The position numbers and the translations under genes were made by a program. Below are positions 1 through 8,146 of a DNA stretch of 64,000 nucleotides, piece after piece. How positions within the stretch are numbered: position 1 is the first letter of the stretch; each line of letters starts with the position of its first letter. The notes beneath the pieces are model-generated. The model was not told the DNA's origin. It was given only the letters and a program-made list of their open reading frames with translations, and made no database searches. The stretch is from CAWAPS01 sp963783945 (lineage in GTDB: Bacteria > Actinomycetota > Acidimicrobiia > Acidimicrobiales > Palsa-688), in the NCBI GenBank assembly GCA_963783945.1, contig CAWAPS010000019.1:1064932-1128931 (forward strand), written 5' to 3'.

Positions 1-54
1 GCGACCACCGAGGCGACGTAGCGATGGATGGTGCGCCGGTCATAGGGCGCATGG

Positions 55-763
55 CTATGGCGTTCGACCAGCAACTCGGTAACCGATGGTCCCCGTTCGG
101 TTCGGACGGGGCTCGTAGCCCTTGGTGGACGGTGGGAAGACCGACGGGTTCTCCACCCGTATCACCTCAGCACCGAGGTCGGCAAGCATTTGCGTCGCGT
201 AGGGACCTGACCAATCGACAGTGAAGTCGATCACCCGTATCTCGCGGAGGGTTGGCACTGCCGGGTCGGAGGGAACCGGGCCGGCGGGTGGGTCGCCTGG
301 TCATTTCGACTTGGCCAGGCCGGCATTCGCCGAGAGCCGGACAGCGACGCGCCGGACGTCGCCAACCGCCTTCACTGTCCTGGTAGGGGGGACCAGCGAG
401 GAGCAGCGGGCCACGACCGGGATCGTCCCGGTGAACCCAGTGCGAGCGCTGGTGGAGATGCTCTGCCTCCAGGACCTCAGACGGTGTGTTCACCCCGGCG
501 AACGGACGTCCTGCCGCCTGGGCGACAGCAGTCTGCTGCTCCCTGGTGTGTGACAGCAACCATGGGTACAAACCGGCGACGTCGAGTATCTTAGGTTTCG
601 CCCCGCACGAAGGCGTCCGGATGGGCGAACGCTGCCCGCAGACCGTCGTCGAGGACATCGAGCATCGCCGGCAACTGCTGGGGGGTTACCTGCACGGATA
701 CGTAACCACCGCCGCACGGAATGATGCTGGCCGACCGCAGCCGGACTGGCAAGAACGGCTTCT
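55..763 (-). pseudogene. Decayed tandem family III CoA-transferase
   Basis: Three reading-frame pieces on the minus strand add up to the middle of a double-domain CaiB/BaiF CoA-transferase. The piece at about 763-600 holds the end of domain 1 (GGGYVSVQVTP). The piece at about 600-310 continues it with GVNTPSEVLEAEHL and AGPPY. The piece at about 275-57 is the start of domain 2 (IRVIDFTVDWSGPYATQML, LGAEVIRVENP). Each piece ends in a frame change or stop; a TAG lies just before the first piece and another at 55-57. The layout matches the intact 811-residue protein at 14389-16824. The 5' part is missing, cut off just before the MaoC gene. Frame slips seen directly; loss of function is inferred. 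Bases 1-54 may hold more of it. Confidence 0.75.
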
Positions 764-805
764 AGCTGTCTTGACAGACAACCCAGGCGGGGATAGGAAG
801 AGATC

Positions 806-1240
806 GTGAATGATTGGATCCGTTACTTCGAGAACTTCAGTGAAGGAGATAGCGCTCCAGAGCTGCGCCATGAGCTGACCCGGACTGATTTGGTTATGTA
901 CGCCGGTGCCTCTGGCGACTTCAACCCACTGCACACTGACGAGGTGACGGCACGAGCTGCCGGCCAGCCAAGCGTGTTCGGGCATGGCATGTTTACTGCC
1001 GGCTACCTGGCCAAGGCGATCACCGATTTTGTCGGAGTAGGTAGCCTGAAGGAATACAAGGTCCGCTTTTCCAAGCAGACATGGCCCGGAGAGACTCTGA
1101 TTACTTCTGTCCACGTTTCGTGGAAACGCCTCGATAACAGATCCGGCACCATCGGCTTGGAGTGCACCGTGGCCAACCAGGATGGCGATATAAAGCTGGT
1201 TGGTGAGGCAACAGCTATTCTCCCGCTACAGGCCGCATGA
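806..1240 (+). CDS. MaoC-like (R)-specific enoyl-CoA hydratase
   Basis: A 144-residue single hot-dog-fold protein of the MaoC/R-hydratase family, which adds water to 2-enoyl-CoA esters. The hydratase motif is visible as DFNPLHTDE at about residues 38-46 (catalytic Asp and His), with the following GHGMFTAGYLA helix. Length is usual for a one-domain member, which normally works as a dimer. The start is GTG at 806 after a GGAAG ribosome site. Its last codons overlap the DUF35 gene by 4 bases (ATGA), so the two are probably translationally coupled. In steroid side-chain degradation a MaoC subunit works with a DUF35-containing partner (ChsH1/ChsH2); this pair may be a similar hydratase, but the substrate is unknown. 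Confidence 0.85.
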   Translation: MNDWIRYFENFSEGDSAPELRHELTRTDLVMYAGASGDFNPLHTDEVTARAAGQPSVFGHGMFTAGYLAKAITDFVGVGSLKEYKVRFSKQTWPGETLITSVHVSWKRLDNRSGTIGLECTVANQDGDIKLVGEATAILPLQAA

Positions 1241-1659
1241 CCGAGCGCAGGTCCAGTATGCGATTCGATCTGCCCACACCAGATGACACCACCCGGCCTT
1301 TCTGGGACGGTGCTCAGGAGGGCAAGCTCTTGCTGAAAGGCTGCACCCGATGCGGTCGGGTTCATTTCTATCCGCGACCGTTTTGTCCGTTTTGCTGGAG
1401 CCAGGAGGTGGAGTGGCGAGAAGCGAGCGGTCGGGCGACTCTCTATTCATGGTCGATTGTTCACGTCAATGATCTTCCGCCATTCCAGGAACAAGTCCCG
1501 TACATTGCCGCCGTCGTGGATCTCGAGGAAGGGCCCCGGATGACGACCAATGTCGTCGACTGTGAGTTCGAACACCTGCGGGCCGGTATGCCGCTGCAGG
1601 TGGCCTTTCGCCAGCAGGACGAGGACCTCGCAGTGCCTGTTTTCCGGCCAATCCATTGA
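1237..1659 (+). CDS. DUF35 OB-fold zinc-ribbon protein
   Basis: A 140-residue DUF35 protein: N-terminal rubredoxin-like zinc ribbon followed by an OB fold that binds acyl-CoA. Two Cys pairs are visible, CTRC (about 39-42) and CPFC (about 53-56), then the typical SGRATLYSWSIVH strand and the VPYIAAVVDLEEGPRMTTN segment. Such proteins partner MaoC hydratases or thiolase-like aldolases. It overlaps the preceding MaoC gene by 4 bases, pointing to a hydratase complex. An internal ATG at 1258 is an alternative start; the ATGA overlap favours 1237. A second DUF35 gene lies at 2529-2927 beside a thiolase. Confidence 0.88.
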   Translation: MTERRSSMRFDLPTPDDTTRPFWDGAQEGKLLLKGCTRCGRVHFYPRPFCPFCWSQEVEWREASGRATLYSWSIVHVNDLPPFQEQVPYIAAVVDLEEGPRMTTNVVDCEFEHLRAGMPLQVAFRQQDEDLAVPVFRPIH

Positions 1660-1753
1660 CAGTCCAACCCGCCATAAGGACCGGGTAGTTACCCCGCCCA
1701 GGAGTGGATGGGCCTGAGGGGATGCCATGGCCGGCCACGGGTAGGATGGCGCG

Positions 1754-2524
1754 ATGAGTAACTCTCCCGGGCGGGAACTCGCTGCCGTCGAACATGCGCG
1801 ACCTTCTCACCGCCCCCCAAAGCTGGCTGAGGTCGTGGCCCACGATATCGTCGCCGACATAGCTGCGGCCGGATGGAGGCCGGGCGAGAAACTCCCGCCC
1901 GAAAGCGCCATGCTGGCCCGCTTCAAGGTGGGTCGGGCCTCCCTGCGGGAGGCTCTTCGCATTCTGGAGATTCAGGGCATCGTTCGGTTAAAGCCGGGTC
2001 CGGGTGGTGGCCCGGTCGTCGCAGTTGAGGCGGTCCAGGATTACGCCCGGATGTCCACCCTGCATTTCCAGATGCGCGATGTCGCTTATCACGAGTTGCT
2101 CTCGGCCCGGCTCATGCTCGAGTCGATGATAGCCCGGCTGTCGGCCCAGCGGGTGGATGAACGCAGCCGCAAGCTGCTCGGCGATCATTTGGCGCTGGAG
2201 GCTTCTCTAGAGGACGGGGATGAGCGGCTGTTCGACATCTGGGCGGACTTCCACGAGCTGCTCGGCGCCTTGTGTGGAAACGGGGTTATGAGCTTGTTCG
2301 CGGCGACGCTGCAGGAGATCCACCGCGACCGGGTTCTGTATACCGAGCGGCCGGCGGCCGGTCGGGCCTTGTCTCAGCGCACCCGGGGTGAGCACAAGGC
2401 CATTGCCAAGGCGATTATGGCCGGTAAACCCGGTCTCGCCGAGCGGCTGACCCGGGAGCACATCGAGAGATTTGAGGACGACCGCTGGCGTCGAGTCGCC
2501 AACAACATCATCACCTGGGCGTAA
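1754..2524 (+). CDS. GntR/FadR-family transcriptional regulator
   Basis: A 256-residue regulator with an N-terminal winged helix-turn-helix (about residues 20-90: GEKLPPESAMLARFKVGRAS, LREALRILEIQGIVR) and a C-terminal all-helical FCD ligand domain (about 105-245). In the FCD half, ADFHELLG and GEHKAIAKAI with a later REHIERF carry the metal- and ligand-binding histidines expected of this family. FadR-type FCD regulators usually sense small carboxylates or acyl-CoA. It sits between the MaoC/DUF35 pair and the facing DUF35/thiolase operon, so it probably controls one or both. The stop lies 4 bases from the end of the convergent DUF35 gene. Confidence 0.92.
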   Translation: MSNSPGRELAAVEHARPSHRPPKLAEVVAHDIVADIAAAGWRPGEKLPPESAMLARFKVGRASLREALRILEIQGIVRLKPGPGGGPVVAVEAVQDYARMSTLHFQMRDVAYHELLSARLMLESMIARLSAQRVDERSRKLLGDHLALEASLEDGDERLFDIWADFHELLGALCGNGVMSLFAATLQEIHRDRVLYTERPAAGRALSQRTRGEHKAIAKAIMAGKPGLAERLTREHIERFEDDRWRRVANNIITWA

Positions 2525-2528
2525 CCCC

Positions 2529-2927
2529 CTAGAGAGCCGAGCGGAAGCGGGGGAGCGAAACTTGGTCATCGAGATCGTCGAACACGACCTCGACGGGTAG
2601 ACCGACCCGGATGGTGCCATCCACGACATTGCCGTAGATCAGCGGGCCTTCATCAAGCCGGATCAGGGCGACATTGTACGGAACGTCCGCGGCGAAGGCG
2701 CGAAGATAGGGTCGGTGGAAGATGGTGAACGCGAACACCTCGCCTCGACCGGAGGCTGCTTTCCAGTCGATGTCGCGGCCGAGGCACTCCGGGCAGTTCT
2801 GGTAGGGCGGGAACCACACGTTTCCGCACTGCCGGCATCGCGGCAGCACCAACTCGTGCTGTCGGGCGTGCCGCCAAAACTCTCGATCTTCGTCGGTCGG
2901 CGTCGGTACGGGCTTGGCTTCGGGCAT
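2529..2927 (-). CDS. DUF35 OB-fold protein, partner of thiolase
   Basis: A 132-residue DUF35 protein with two Cys pairs, CRQC (about 31-34) and CPEC (about 45-48), then SGRGEVFAFTIFHRPYL and the VPYNVALIRLDEGPLIYGN OB-fold strands. It follows the stop of the thiolase gene with no gap, the usual arrangement for Ltp2/DUF35 pairs, where the DUF35 domain holds the CoA ester for the thiolase-like partner. Likely last gene of the minus operon that starts with the amidohydrolase at 6508. It resembles the DUF35 gene at 1237-1659 but is a distinct copy. Confidence 0.88.
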   Translation of the reverse strand: MPEAKPVPTPTDEDREFWRHARQHELVLPRCRQCGNVWFPPYQNCPECLGRDIDWKAASGRGEVFAFTIFHRPYLRAFAADVPYNVALIRLDEGPLIYGNVVDGTIRVGLPVEVVFDDLDDQVSLPRFRSAL

Positions 2928-4094
2928 CTAGCGATCGGTGAAGAGGAGTGTCCCGCCGGGGACCGCTGACAGTCCGACATACAGGGCGCTGCGGCAGTCT
3001 TCGACCTGACGCTCGCCCGCCTCGCCTCGCAGCTGGCGGACGGCTTCGACGTGGGCGTTCCAACCCTGGAGATATGCTTCGCTGAGCATCCCACCCCCGG
3101 TGTTTACCGGTAGGTCGCCGCCCGGAGCGCATCGGCCCTCTTGTACCCACTTGAGCGCCTCGCCGCGGGCCACGATGCCGAGACCTTCGAGAACCCAGAT
3201 CACGGAGGGACTGAAGTTGTCGTATACCTGAAGGAGGTCGATGTCTTCGAGGCTTATGTCCGCCGAGGCGAAGAGGTCCGTCTTCAAAGATGCGCAGGCG
3301 GACGTCCAGAAGTCCTCAGCGGCGTAGTACGGGCGGACGTTGGCCCGAGAGGCGAGGCTGCCTACGAGAACCGGGGGGTGAGGGGAATCGTTAGCCCTTT
3401 CGGTAGTGGTGACCACATACGCGGCGCAGCCGTCGCTCACGAGGCAGTAATCGAAGCGACGCAGCGGTTCGGCGATGTACGGCGCGTCGACATACTCTTC
3501 GAAGCTCAGGGGACTTTGAAATGTCGCGTTGGGGTTCTTGCTCGCCCACTGCCGGGTGCTGATCGCCACCCCGGCGAGATCGGTATCGGTGCCGCCGTAC
3601 AGGTGCAGGTAGCGCGACCACGCCAGCGCATACTGCGCTCCCGGTGATGTCATGCCGTAGGCCAGGTCGTACAAGGGTCCGATTCGCCCCATGCCCATTT
3701 CGTCGTGGGCTGTGGTGTCGCCGCCGAACGTCTGTCCCCCGCTTTTGAAGTTGACCGCGTTGAACAGAACGACGTAGTTCGCCATTCCGTGGTGCACGGC
3801 CAGGACGGCCTGGGCCAGCGCCTGGGGGCAGAGACGGCCGGCCAGAGGATAGTGGGCGAGAAACCGGACGTCCTGCAGACCGGACCGGTACATGAACGGG
3901 TCGTACATCGGCAGCCCGCCCACCACCAGGCCGTCGATGTCCGGTTTGCTGATCCCGGCGTCATCGATGGCTCGCCTGACCGCCTCGATCGCCAGGTCCA
4001 TCCTCGATCTCGGCTCACCCCGGTATACCGCGGCATAGTCAGATTCGCCGACACCGATGATGGCCGTCCGTCCCCACAGGGCCCGGTCGGTCAC
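2928..4094 (-). CDS. Thiolase-like lipid-transfer/aldolase protein (Ltp2 type)
   Basis: A 388-residue thiolase-fold protein of the SCPx/lipid-transfer group. The N-terminal AIIGVGESDYAAVYRGE and AIDDAGISKPDIDGLVVGG blocks and the C-terminal LPVNTGGGMLSEAYLQGW block are typical. Classical thiolase Cys-His signatures are not evident. Instead VYDNFSP and SEAY tyrosines are present, like those thought to matter in Ltp2-type retro-aldolases, which cleave a short acyl-CoA from a side chain (from memory of that family). It starts with GTG overlapping the CoA-transferase stop by 4 bases and abuts its DUF35 partner. Aldolase rather than thiolase activity is inferred from the pairing. Confidence 0.8.
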   Translation of the reverse strand: MTDRALWGRTAIIGVGESDYAAVYRGEPRSRMDLAIEAVRRAIDDAGISKPDIDGLVVGGLPMYDPFMYRSGLQDVRFLAHYPLAGRLCPQALAQAVLAVHHGMANYVVLFNAVNFKSGGQTFGGDTTAHDEMGMGRIGPLYDLAYGMTSPGAQYALAWSRYLHLYGGTDTDLAGVAISTRQWASKNPNATFQSPLSFEEYVDAPYIAEPLRRFDYCLVSDGCAAYVVTTTERANDSPHPPVLVGSLASRANVRPYYAAEDFWTSACASLKTDLFASADISLEDIDLLQVYDNFSPSVIWVLEGLGIVARGEALKWVQEGRCAPGGDLPVNTGGGMLSEAYLQGWNAHVEAVRQLRGEAGERQVEDCRSALYVGLSAVPGGTLLFTDR

Positions 4095-5299
4095 AAAATC
4101 GCACCTTCGATCTTCAACTGGAGAACGGCGTCCAGGTCATATCCTAGTTCGGCCAGCACCTCGTCGGTATGGGCGCCGTGATCAGGACCGCGACTGGTCT
4201 GGTAATGGGTGCCATCGAATTGTACCGGCGGGGCGACAAGGCGAAGGACTCGGCCGGCATCGTCTTCCACCTCGGCCAGGTAACCATTGGCGACGACCTG
4301 AGGGTCATCGGCCAGCTCACCCGTCTTTTGCACCGGATCGAACGGTCCTCTCTGCCCTGACAGGGCTTCCTTCCACTCGGCCAGTGTCCGCTCGGCGAAC
4401 AGTTCTTCGATGAGCTCGACACAATACTTAGCGTTGACCTCACGGGCTTCGTGGGTCGCGATGAGCGGATCGGCCTTCCACTTCGGCCGACCCACTGCAT
4501 CGCAAAACGAGGTCCAGTAATGCTGCTGGTCCATACAGAGATGGACGTGACGGCCATCCTTGGTCCGGTACGAGTTGACCAGTGGGGCATTCGCACCTCG
4601 CGGCGGGCGGCGGAACTCCTCGGCCCCGATGAGGCACGAACCGGTGATGGCGGTCTGCATCGCCCACATCCCCGTCGCGAGCAGCGCCGTGTCCACGACC
4701 GTGCCTTCGCCCGTGCGCTCCCGCTTGAGGAGGGCGGCGACCACTCCGGACGCCAGGGCGAAGCCGGTCTGGCTGTCCCCAAACGCCGGGGCCGGCATGG
4801 CCGTCGGGATCGGCGGGTCCGGGGCGGAGGTGGCCAGGGCCAGGCCGGCCCGCGACCAAAACGATGTTGCGTCATAACCGCCGAGCTCGGCGTAAGGTCC
4901 CTTGGTGCCCCGGCCCGTGTTCCGCCCGTAGATGATGTTGGGGCGACGCTCCCGGATGTCGTCGACGTCGATCCGCAGCCGATGCCGAACCCCCGACAGG
5001 TAGCTCGTGAGAAAGACGTCAGCCGTGTCGACCAGTCCCAGCAGGACCTCTCGACCGCGCTCGTGCTTCAGGTTTATAGCGACCGATCGCTTACCCCGGT
5101 TGAAGACATGGTAGAGGTGACCGGAACCGCCCTTGGGTGGCGGCACACCCCAAATCGTGCCGCCCCGCATAATCTCGCCATGCTCGGGATCCTCGATCTT
5201 CAACACGTCGGCACCCCAATCGGACAGGATGCTGGCGGCGATGGGGACAACACCGTGCGACGAGACGTCTATAACCCGGAAGCCGTCGAGGGGACCCAT
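4091..5299 (-). CDS. CaiB/BaiF family III CoA-transferase
   Basis: A 402-residue family III CoA-transferase, which moves CoA between an acyl-CoA donor and a carboxylic acid. The N-terminal block FRVIDVSSHGVVPIAASILS with GADVLKIEDPEHGE, the NRGKRSVAINLK segment, and GGYDATSFWSRAG with the likely catalytic Asp at about residue 143 are visible. Full family length. It lies 36 bases after the amidohydrolase stop and overlaps the thiolase start by 4 bases, so it is part of one operon. It could activate a product of the amidohydrolase for the thiolase/DUF35 step; the substrate is unknown. Confidence 0.9.
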   Translation of the reverse strand: MGPLDGFRVIDVSSHGVVPIAASILSDWGADVLKIEDPEHGEIMRGGTIWGVPPPKGGSGHLYHVFNRGKRSVAINLKHERGREVLLGLVDTADVFLTSYLSGVRHRLRIDVDDIRERRPNIIYGRNTGRGTKGPYAELGGYDATSFWSRAGLALATSAPDPPIPTAMPAPAFGDSQTGFALASGVVAALLKRERTGEGTVVDTALLATGMWAMQTAITGSCLIGAEEFRRPPRGANAPLVNSYRTKDGRHVHLCMDQQHYWTSFCDAVGRPKWKADPLIATHEAREVNAKYCVELIEELFAERTLAEWKEALSGQRGPFDPVQKTGELADDPQVVANGYLAEVEDDAGRVLRLVAPPVQFDGTHYQTSRGPDHGAHTDEVLAELGYDLDAVLQLKIEGAIL

Positions 5300-5335
5300 T
5301 ACCAGCCTCCCGTCAGTCGACGCTGTTTCGGCCGT

Positions 5336-6508
5336 CTACGCATCGGGGTCGAACGGGAGGTTGTAAAGCTCGACTGCGTTCATCGCTACGATCGCCCGCT
5401 TTTCCTCCTCTGGCACTCCCAGGAACATGTCTTCGATGATCCGCCTGCTGTAGGGCACATCATGGCGGTGGTGTGGATAGTCAGTCGACCACATCATGTT
5501 TTTGACACCAACGAAGTGGCGAACCCGCACCCCGAACGGCTCTCGAATGAACGTCACAAGCCAGTTGCGATGGAAATACTCCGACGGCAATATGTCCAGC
5601 TTGACACCGGTCCAGGTTCGGTTCCGCCAATAGTGGTCATCCATGTGCTCCAGGAGGGCCGGGACCCAGGCGGCACCGACTTCTGTCCCGACAAGCTTCA
5701 GTCCCGGGAACCGGTCGAACATCCCCGAATAAATGAACTCCGCGATCGTCCCAGAAAACTGAGCTACCGCTCCTCCCATGGAGATCAGGTCCGGGAGCTT
5801 CGCCCCCTGGGCGAAGGGGTTAGGGATCTTTGCCTGCACCTCTTGCGGGAGATTGCGGTATGACGGTTGGACCATCAGATGAAGGTTGATCGGCATACCG
5901 AGCTCTTCCGCCGCAGCCCAGAACGGGTCGTCGTCCCGGGAGAGTTTCGCTCCCCCGGAGGGGAAGGTCTGCAAGTAGATGGTCCGGAAACCGCGCGCTT
6001 TGGCTTCATGCAACGCCTCGACGGCCCGGTCGATACCCCGCTGAGGGATCATCGCGGTGGCGATCAGGCGTTCGGGGTCGGCAGCCGCGTAGTCCTCGAG
6101 CATCCATCGGTTGTAGGCCTCGATACCGGCCTCGTGAACCTCCGGGTCGGGATGATTGGCGAAGTACGAAATCGTCTTGGGCGAGTTGGAAGGAAACAGC
6201 ACTTCGGCGTCGACACCGTCGAAGTCCATCTCCATCAGGCGAGCCTTGCCGTCGTAGGTGCCAGGCGCCATCGTCTCGTAGGTGCCACCCGACCACCGAA
6301 ACTCCTCGTAGCGCTGACCGCCCGTGGCAACCAGGCCGACTGGAGACGGTTGTCCGCCCGGCACCAGCCAGGAGTCGCCGCCATAGTCGTCCTTCACGAC
6401 CTTGGGGAGGTGATCCTTGTGGAACTGAGACGGCAGGTACCGGTCCCACATGTCAGGAGGCTCCAGGGTATGGGCGTCGGCAGAGATGATCCGGTAATTC
6501 CGTGCCAT
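5336..6508 (-). CDS. Amidohydrolase-2 family metal-dependent hydrolase
   Basis: A 390-residue TIM-barrel amidohydrolase of the amidohydrolase_2 group (decarboxylases and C-C hydrolases). The N-terminal metal motif is SADAHTLEPPDMW (Asp and His at 11 and 13, Glu at 16). A barrel His lies in MPINLHLMVQ and a C-terminal metal Asp in STDYPHHRHD. Probably the first gene of the minus operon with the CoA-transferase, thiolase and DUF35 protein. About 300 bases without a gene separate it from the divergent binding protein at 6805, giving room for promoters for both. Four related amidohydrolases occur elsewhere in the window. Confidence 0.88.
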   Translation of the reverse strand: MARNYRIISADAHTLEPPDMWDRYLPSQFHKDHLPKVVKDDYGGDSWLVPGGQPSPVGLVATGGQRYEEFRWSGGTYETMAPGTYDGKARLMEMDFDGVDAEVLFPSNSPKTISYFANHPDPEVHEAGIEAYNRWMLEDYAAADPERLIATAMIPQRGIDRAVEALHEAKARGFRTIYLQTFPSGGAKLSRDDDPFWAAAEELGMPINLHLMVQPSYRNLPQEVQAKIPNPFAQGAKLPDLISMGGAVAQFSGTIAEFIYSGMFDRFPGLKLVGTEVGAAWVPALLEHMDDHYWRNRTWTGVKLDILPSEYFHRNWLVTFIREPFGVRVRHFVGVKNMMWSTDYPHHRHDVPYSRRIIEDMFLGVPEEEKRAIVAMNAVELYNLPFDPDA

Positions 6509-6804
6509 TCCCTAACCTTTCTGTAATGGCAAAAACCGCTTCGCTACAGCAACCGCTGTCAGATGATCCATCCGCAGAGATTCTGGCGCGGGCCGGCACG
6601 GCAGTCAAGACGGTGCTGACGTTCCGAGTCCCACCAATCGACAACGTCGGTCGACATGGTCCACCGGTTGCGCTTGCCACATTGGCTCACCGAATCTATA
6701 CTCATAGTTAAGCGGCAACTCGAAACCTGGCCACCGCTATGGGTCCTGTGCCGTGGACTGCGAGTGAACAAGATCCGTTCTTAGCAACTACAGGGGGGTA
6801 AGGA

Positions 6805-8124
6805 GTGAACGTCAGAGGGAAGTGGCTGCCTGTTGTGTGTGGCCTCACGGTCCTGGTAGCCGTGAGCGCGTGCTCTTCGAGCAGCAAGCCGGCTTCTAGC
6901 AGCACGGGGGCTGCGGGGAGCACAGGGGCGTCGGCGAGCACAGGGGCCGCGGGGAGCACAGGGGCGTCGGGCGGCACCCCCACGACACCTGGTAACGCAT
7001 CGGGCGGCCCCGCGACAGGCACTCCGATCAAGATCGGCTTCGTATGCACCTGTACCGGCCTGGGTGGCCAGGGCGGCTTCAACATCGCTGGCAAGGAGGT
7101 CTATACGGCCTGGGCCAACTCCATCAACGCATCGGGTGGCATCGATGGACACCCTGTCCAGGTCATAACTGAGGACGACACCACCAACCCCGGCAACGCC
7201 CTCATCGATGCCAAAAAGTTCATTTCCGATCATGTGGTCGCGATCGCGGATCTGTCCGAGCTGGACCAGGCGTTCGCGTCCACGGTGCAGGCAGCCAACA
7301 TCCCCGTCGTCGGCATCTTTACCGTCGCCGCGCCATTCGACAGCAACCCCGACTTCTATCCGGAAGGACAGACCGGTGATAGCGAATTCGCAGCCGTCGC
7401 CGCCACCGGTAAGGCAGCCGGAGCCCAACAAATCGCCCAGTTTTACTGCGCAGAAGCCCCACAGTGCGCGGTGGGTGTCGCTGGGCTGAAGGCAGCCGGG
7501 AAGAAAGTCGGGATACCGGACATCTACAACGTTGCAATCGCGGGCACCGCACCCAACTACACGGCTCAGTGCGTGGCCGCCAACCAGGCGCACGCCGGCG
7601 CCCTCTTCATCGCCGATGTGGGGGCCATACTCATCAAGGCGGCCAGTGAGTGCGCGCAGCAGGGCTACAAGCCGACCTACGTCATAGACGGCGAGGTCTA
7701 TACCCAGAGCCTGACGACTGCCCCGGCGGTGAGTAACAGCCTGGACGCCGAGTTTCCCGATCTACCGTTCTTCGCCAACACCCCGGCCGTTAACGCGGCC
7801 AAGACCGCGGTAGACAAGTACTACCCCGGACTTTTCGAAAACGGTAATCAGATGAACCAGGACGCATTCATGGCGTGGGTGTCCGGCGAGCTCCTGCAGG
7901 CCGCGATCAAGGCCGGCGGCCTGACGGCAAGCGCCATGCCGACCGCCGCGGAGGTCGTCACTGGGCTCGAATCGTTCCACGGTGAGACGCTGGGTGGCCT
8001 GACCCCGCCGCTCACGTACACCCCCGGCCAGCCTCACCGCATCGATTGCTGGTTTACGGCCGGACTCAAGAACGGCGTGCCAACCCTGGAAAACAACGGC
8101 AACGTGACCTGCGAGACGCCGTAG
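6805..8124 (+). CDS. ABC transporter substrate-binding lipoprotein (branched-chain type)
   Basis: A 439-residue periplasmic-binding-fold type I protein of the Leu/Ile/Val receptor family. It has a signal peptide with lipobox LVAVSAC (lipid Cys about residue 23), then a low-complexity linker of Ser, Thr, Gly and Ala (about 24-72) and the mature domain from PIKIGFVCTCTG. The linker is built from repeated units of about 9 residues (GAAGSTGAS-like), also repeated at DNA level. Start is GTG at 6805 after a TAAGGA ribosome site. No permease or ATPase gene of this transporter class is next to it, so it is an orphan receptor. The amidohydrolase starts 22 bases downstream; both may serve the same substrate. 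Confidence 0.9.
   Translation: MNVRGKWLPVVCGLTVLVAVSACSSSSKPASSSTGAAGSTGASASTGAAGSTGASGGTPTTPGNASGGPATGTPIKIGFVCTCTGLGGQGGFNIAGKEVYTAWANSINASGGIDGHPVQVITEDDTTNPGNALIDAKKFISDHVVAIADLSELDQAFASTVQAANIPVVGIFTVAAPFDSNPDFYPEGQTGDSEFAAVAATGKAAGAQQIAQFYCAEAPQCAVGVAGLKAAGKKVGIPDIYNVAIAGTAPNYTAQCVAANQAHAGALFIADVGAILIKAASECAQQGYKPTYVIDGEVYTQSLTTAPAVSNSLDAEFPDLPFFANTPAVNAAKTAVDKYYPGLFENGNQMNQDAFMAWVSGELLQAAIKAGGLTASAMPTAAEVVTGLESFHGETLGGLTPPLTYTPGQPHRIDCWFTAGLKNGVPTLENNGNVTCETP
6900..6975 (+). repeat. Short tandem repeats in lipoprotein linker
   Basis: GC-rich units such as GGGGAGCACAGGGGCGTCGG recur in tandem within the linker-coding part of the binding lipoprotein. They encode Gly-Ser-Thr-Gly-Ala runs. 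Copy number could vary by slippage. Confidence 0.7.
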
Positions 8125-8146
8125 CCACGATGAATAACAGCGGAGG

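Noticed and set aside
766..799. CTGTC/GACAG palindrome and TTGACA as promoter of the MaoC gene
   Set aside because: The TTGACA at 771 has no convincing -10 box at the right distance, so no promoter was called.
4451..5863. 470-residue plus-strand open frame
   Set aside because: It is antisense to the CoA-transferase and amidohydrolase genes, which have clear family motifs; its translation is low-complexity Arg/Val-rich and matches nothing.
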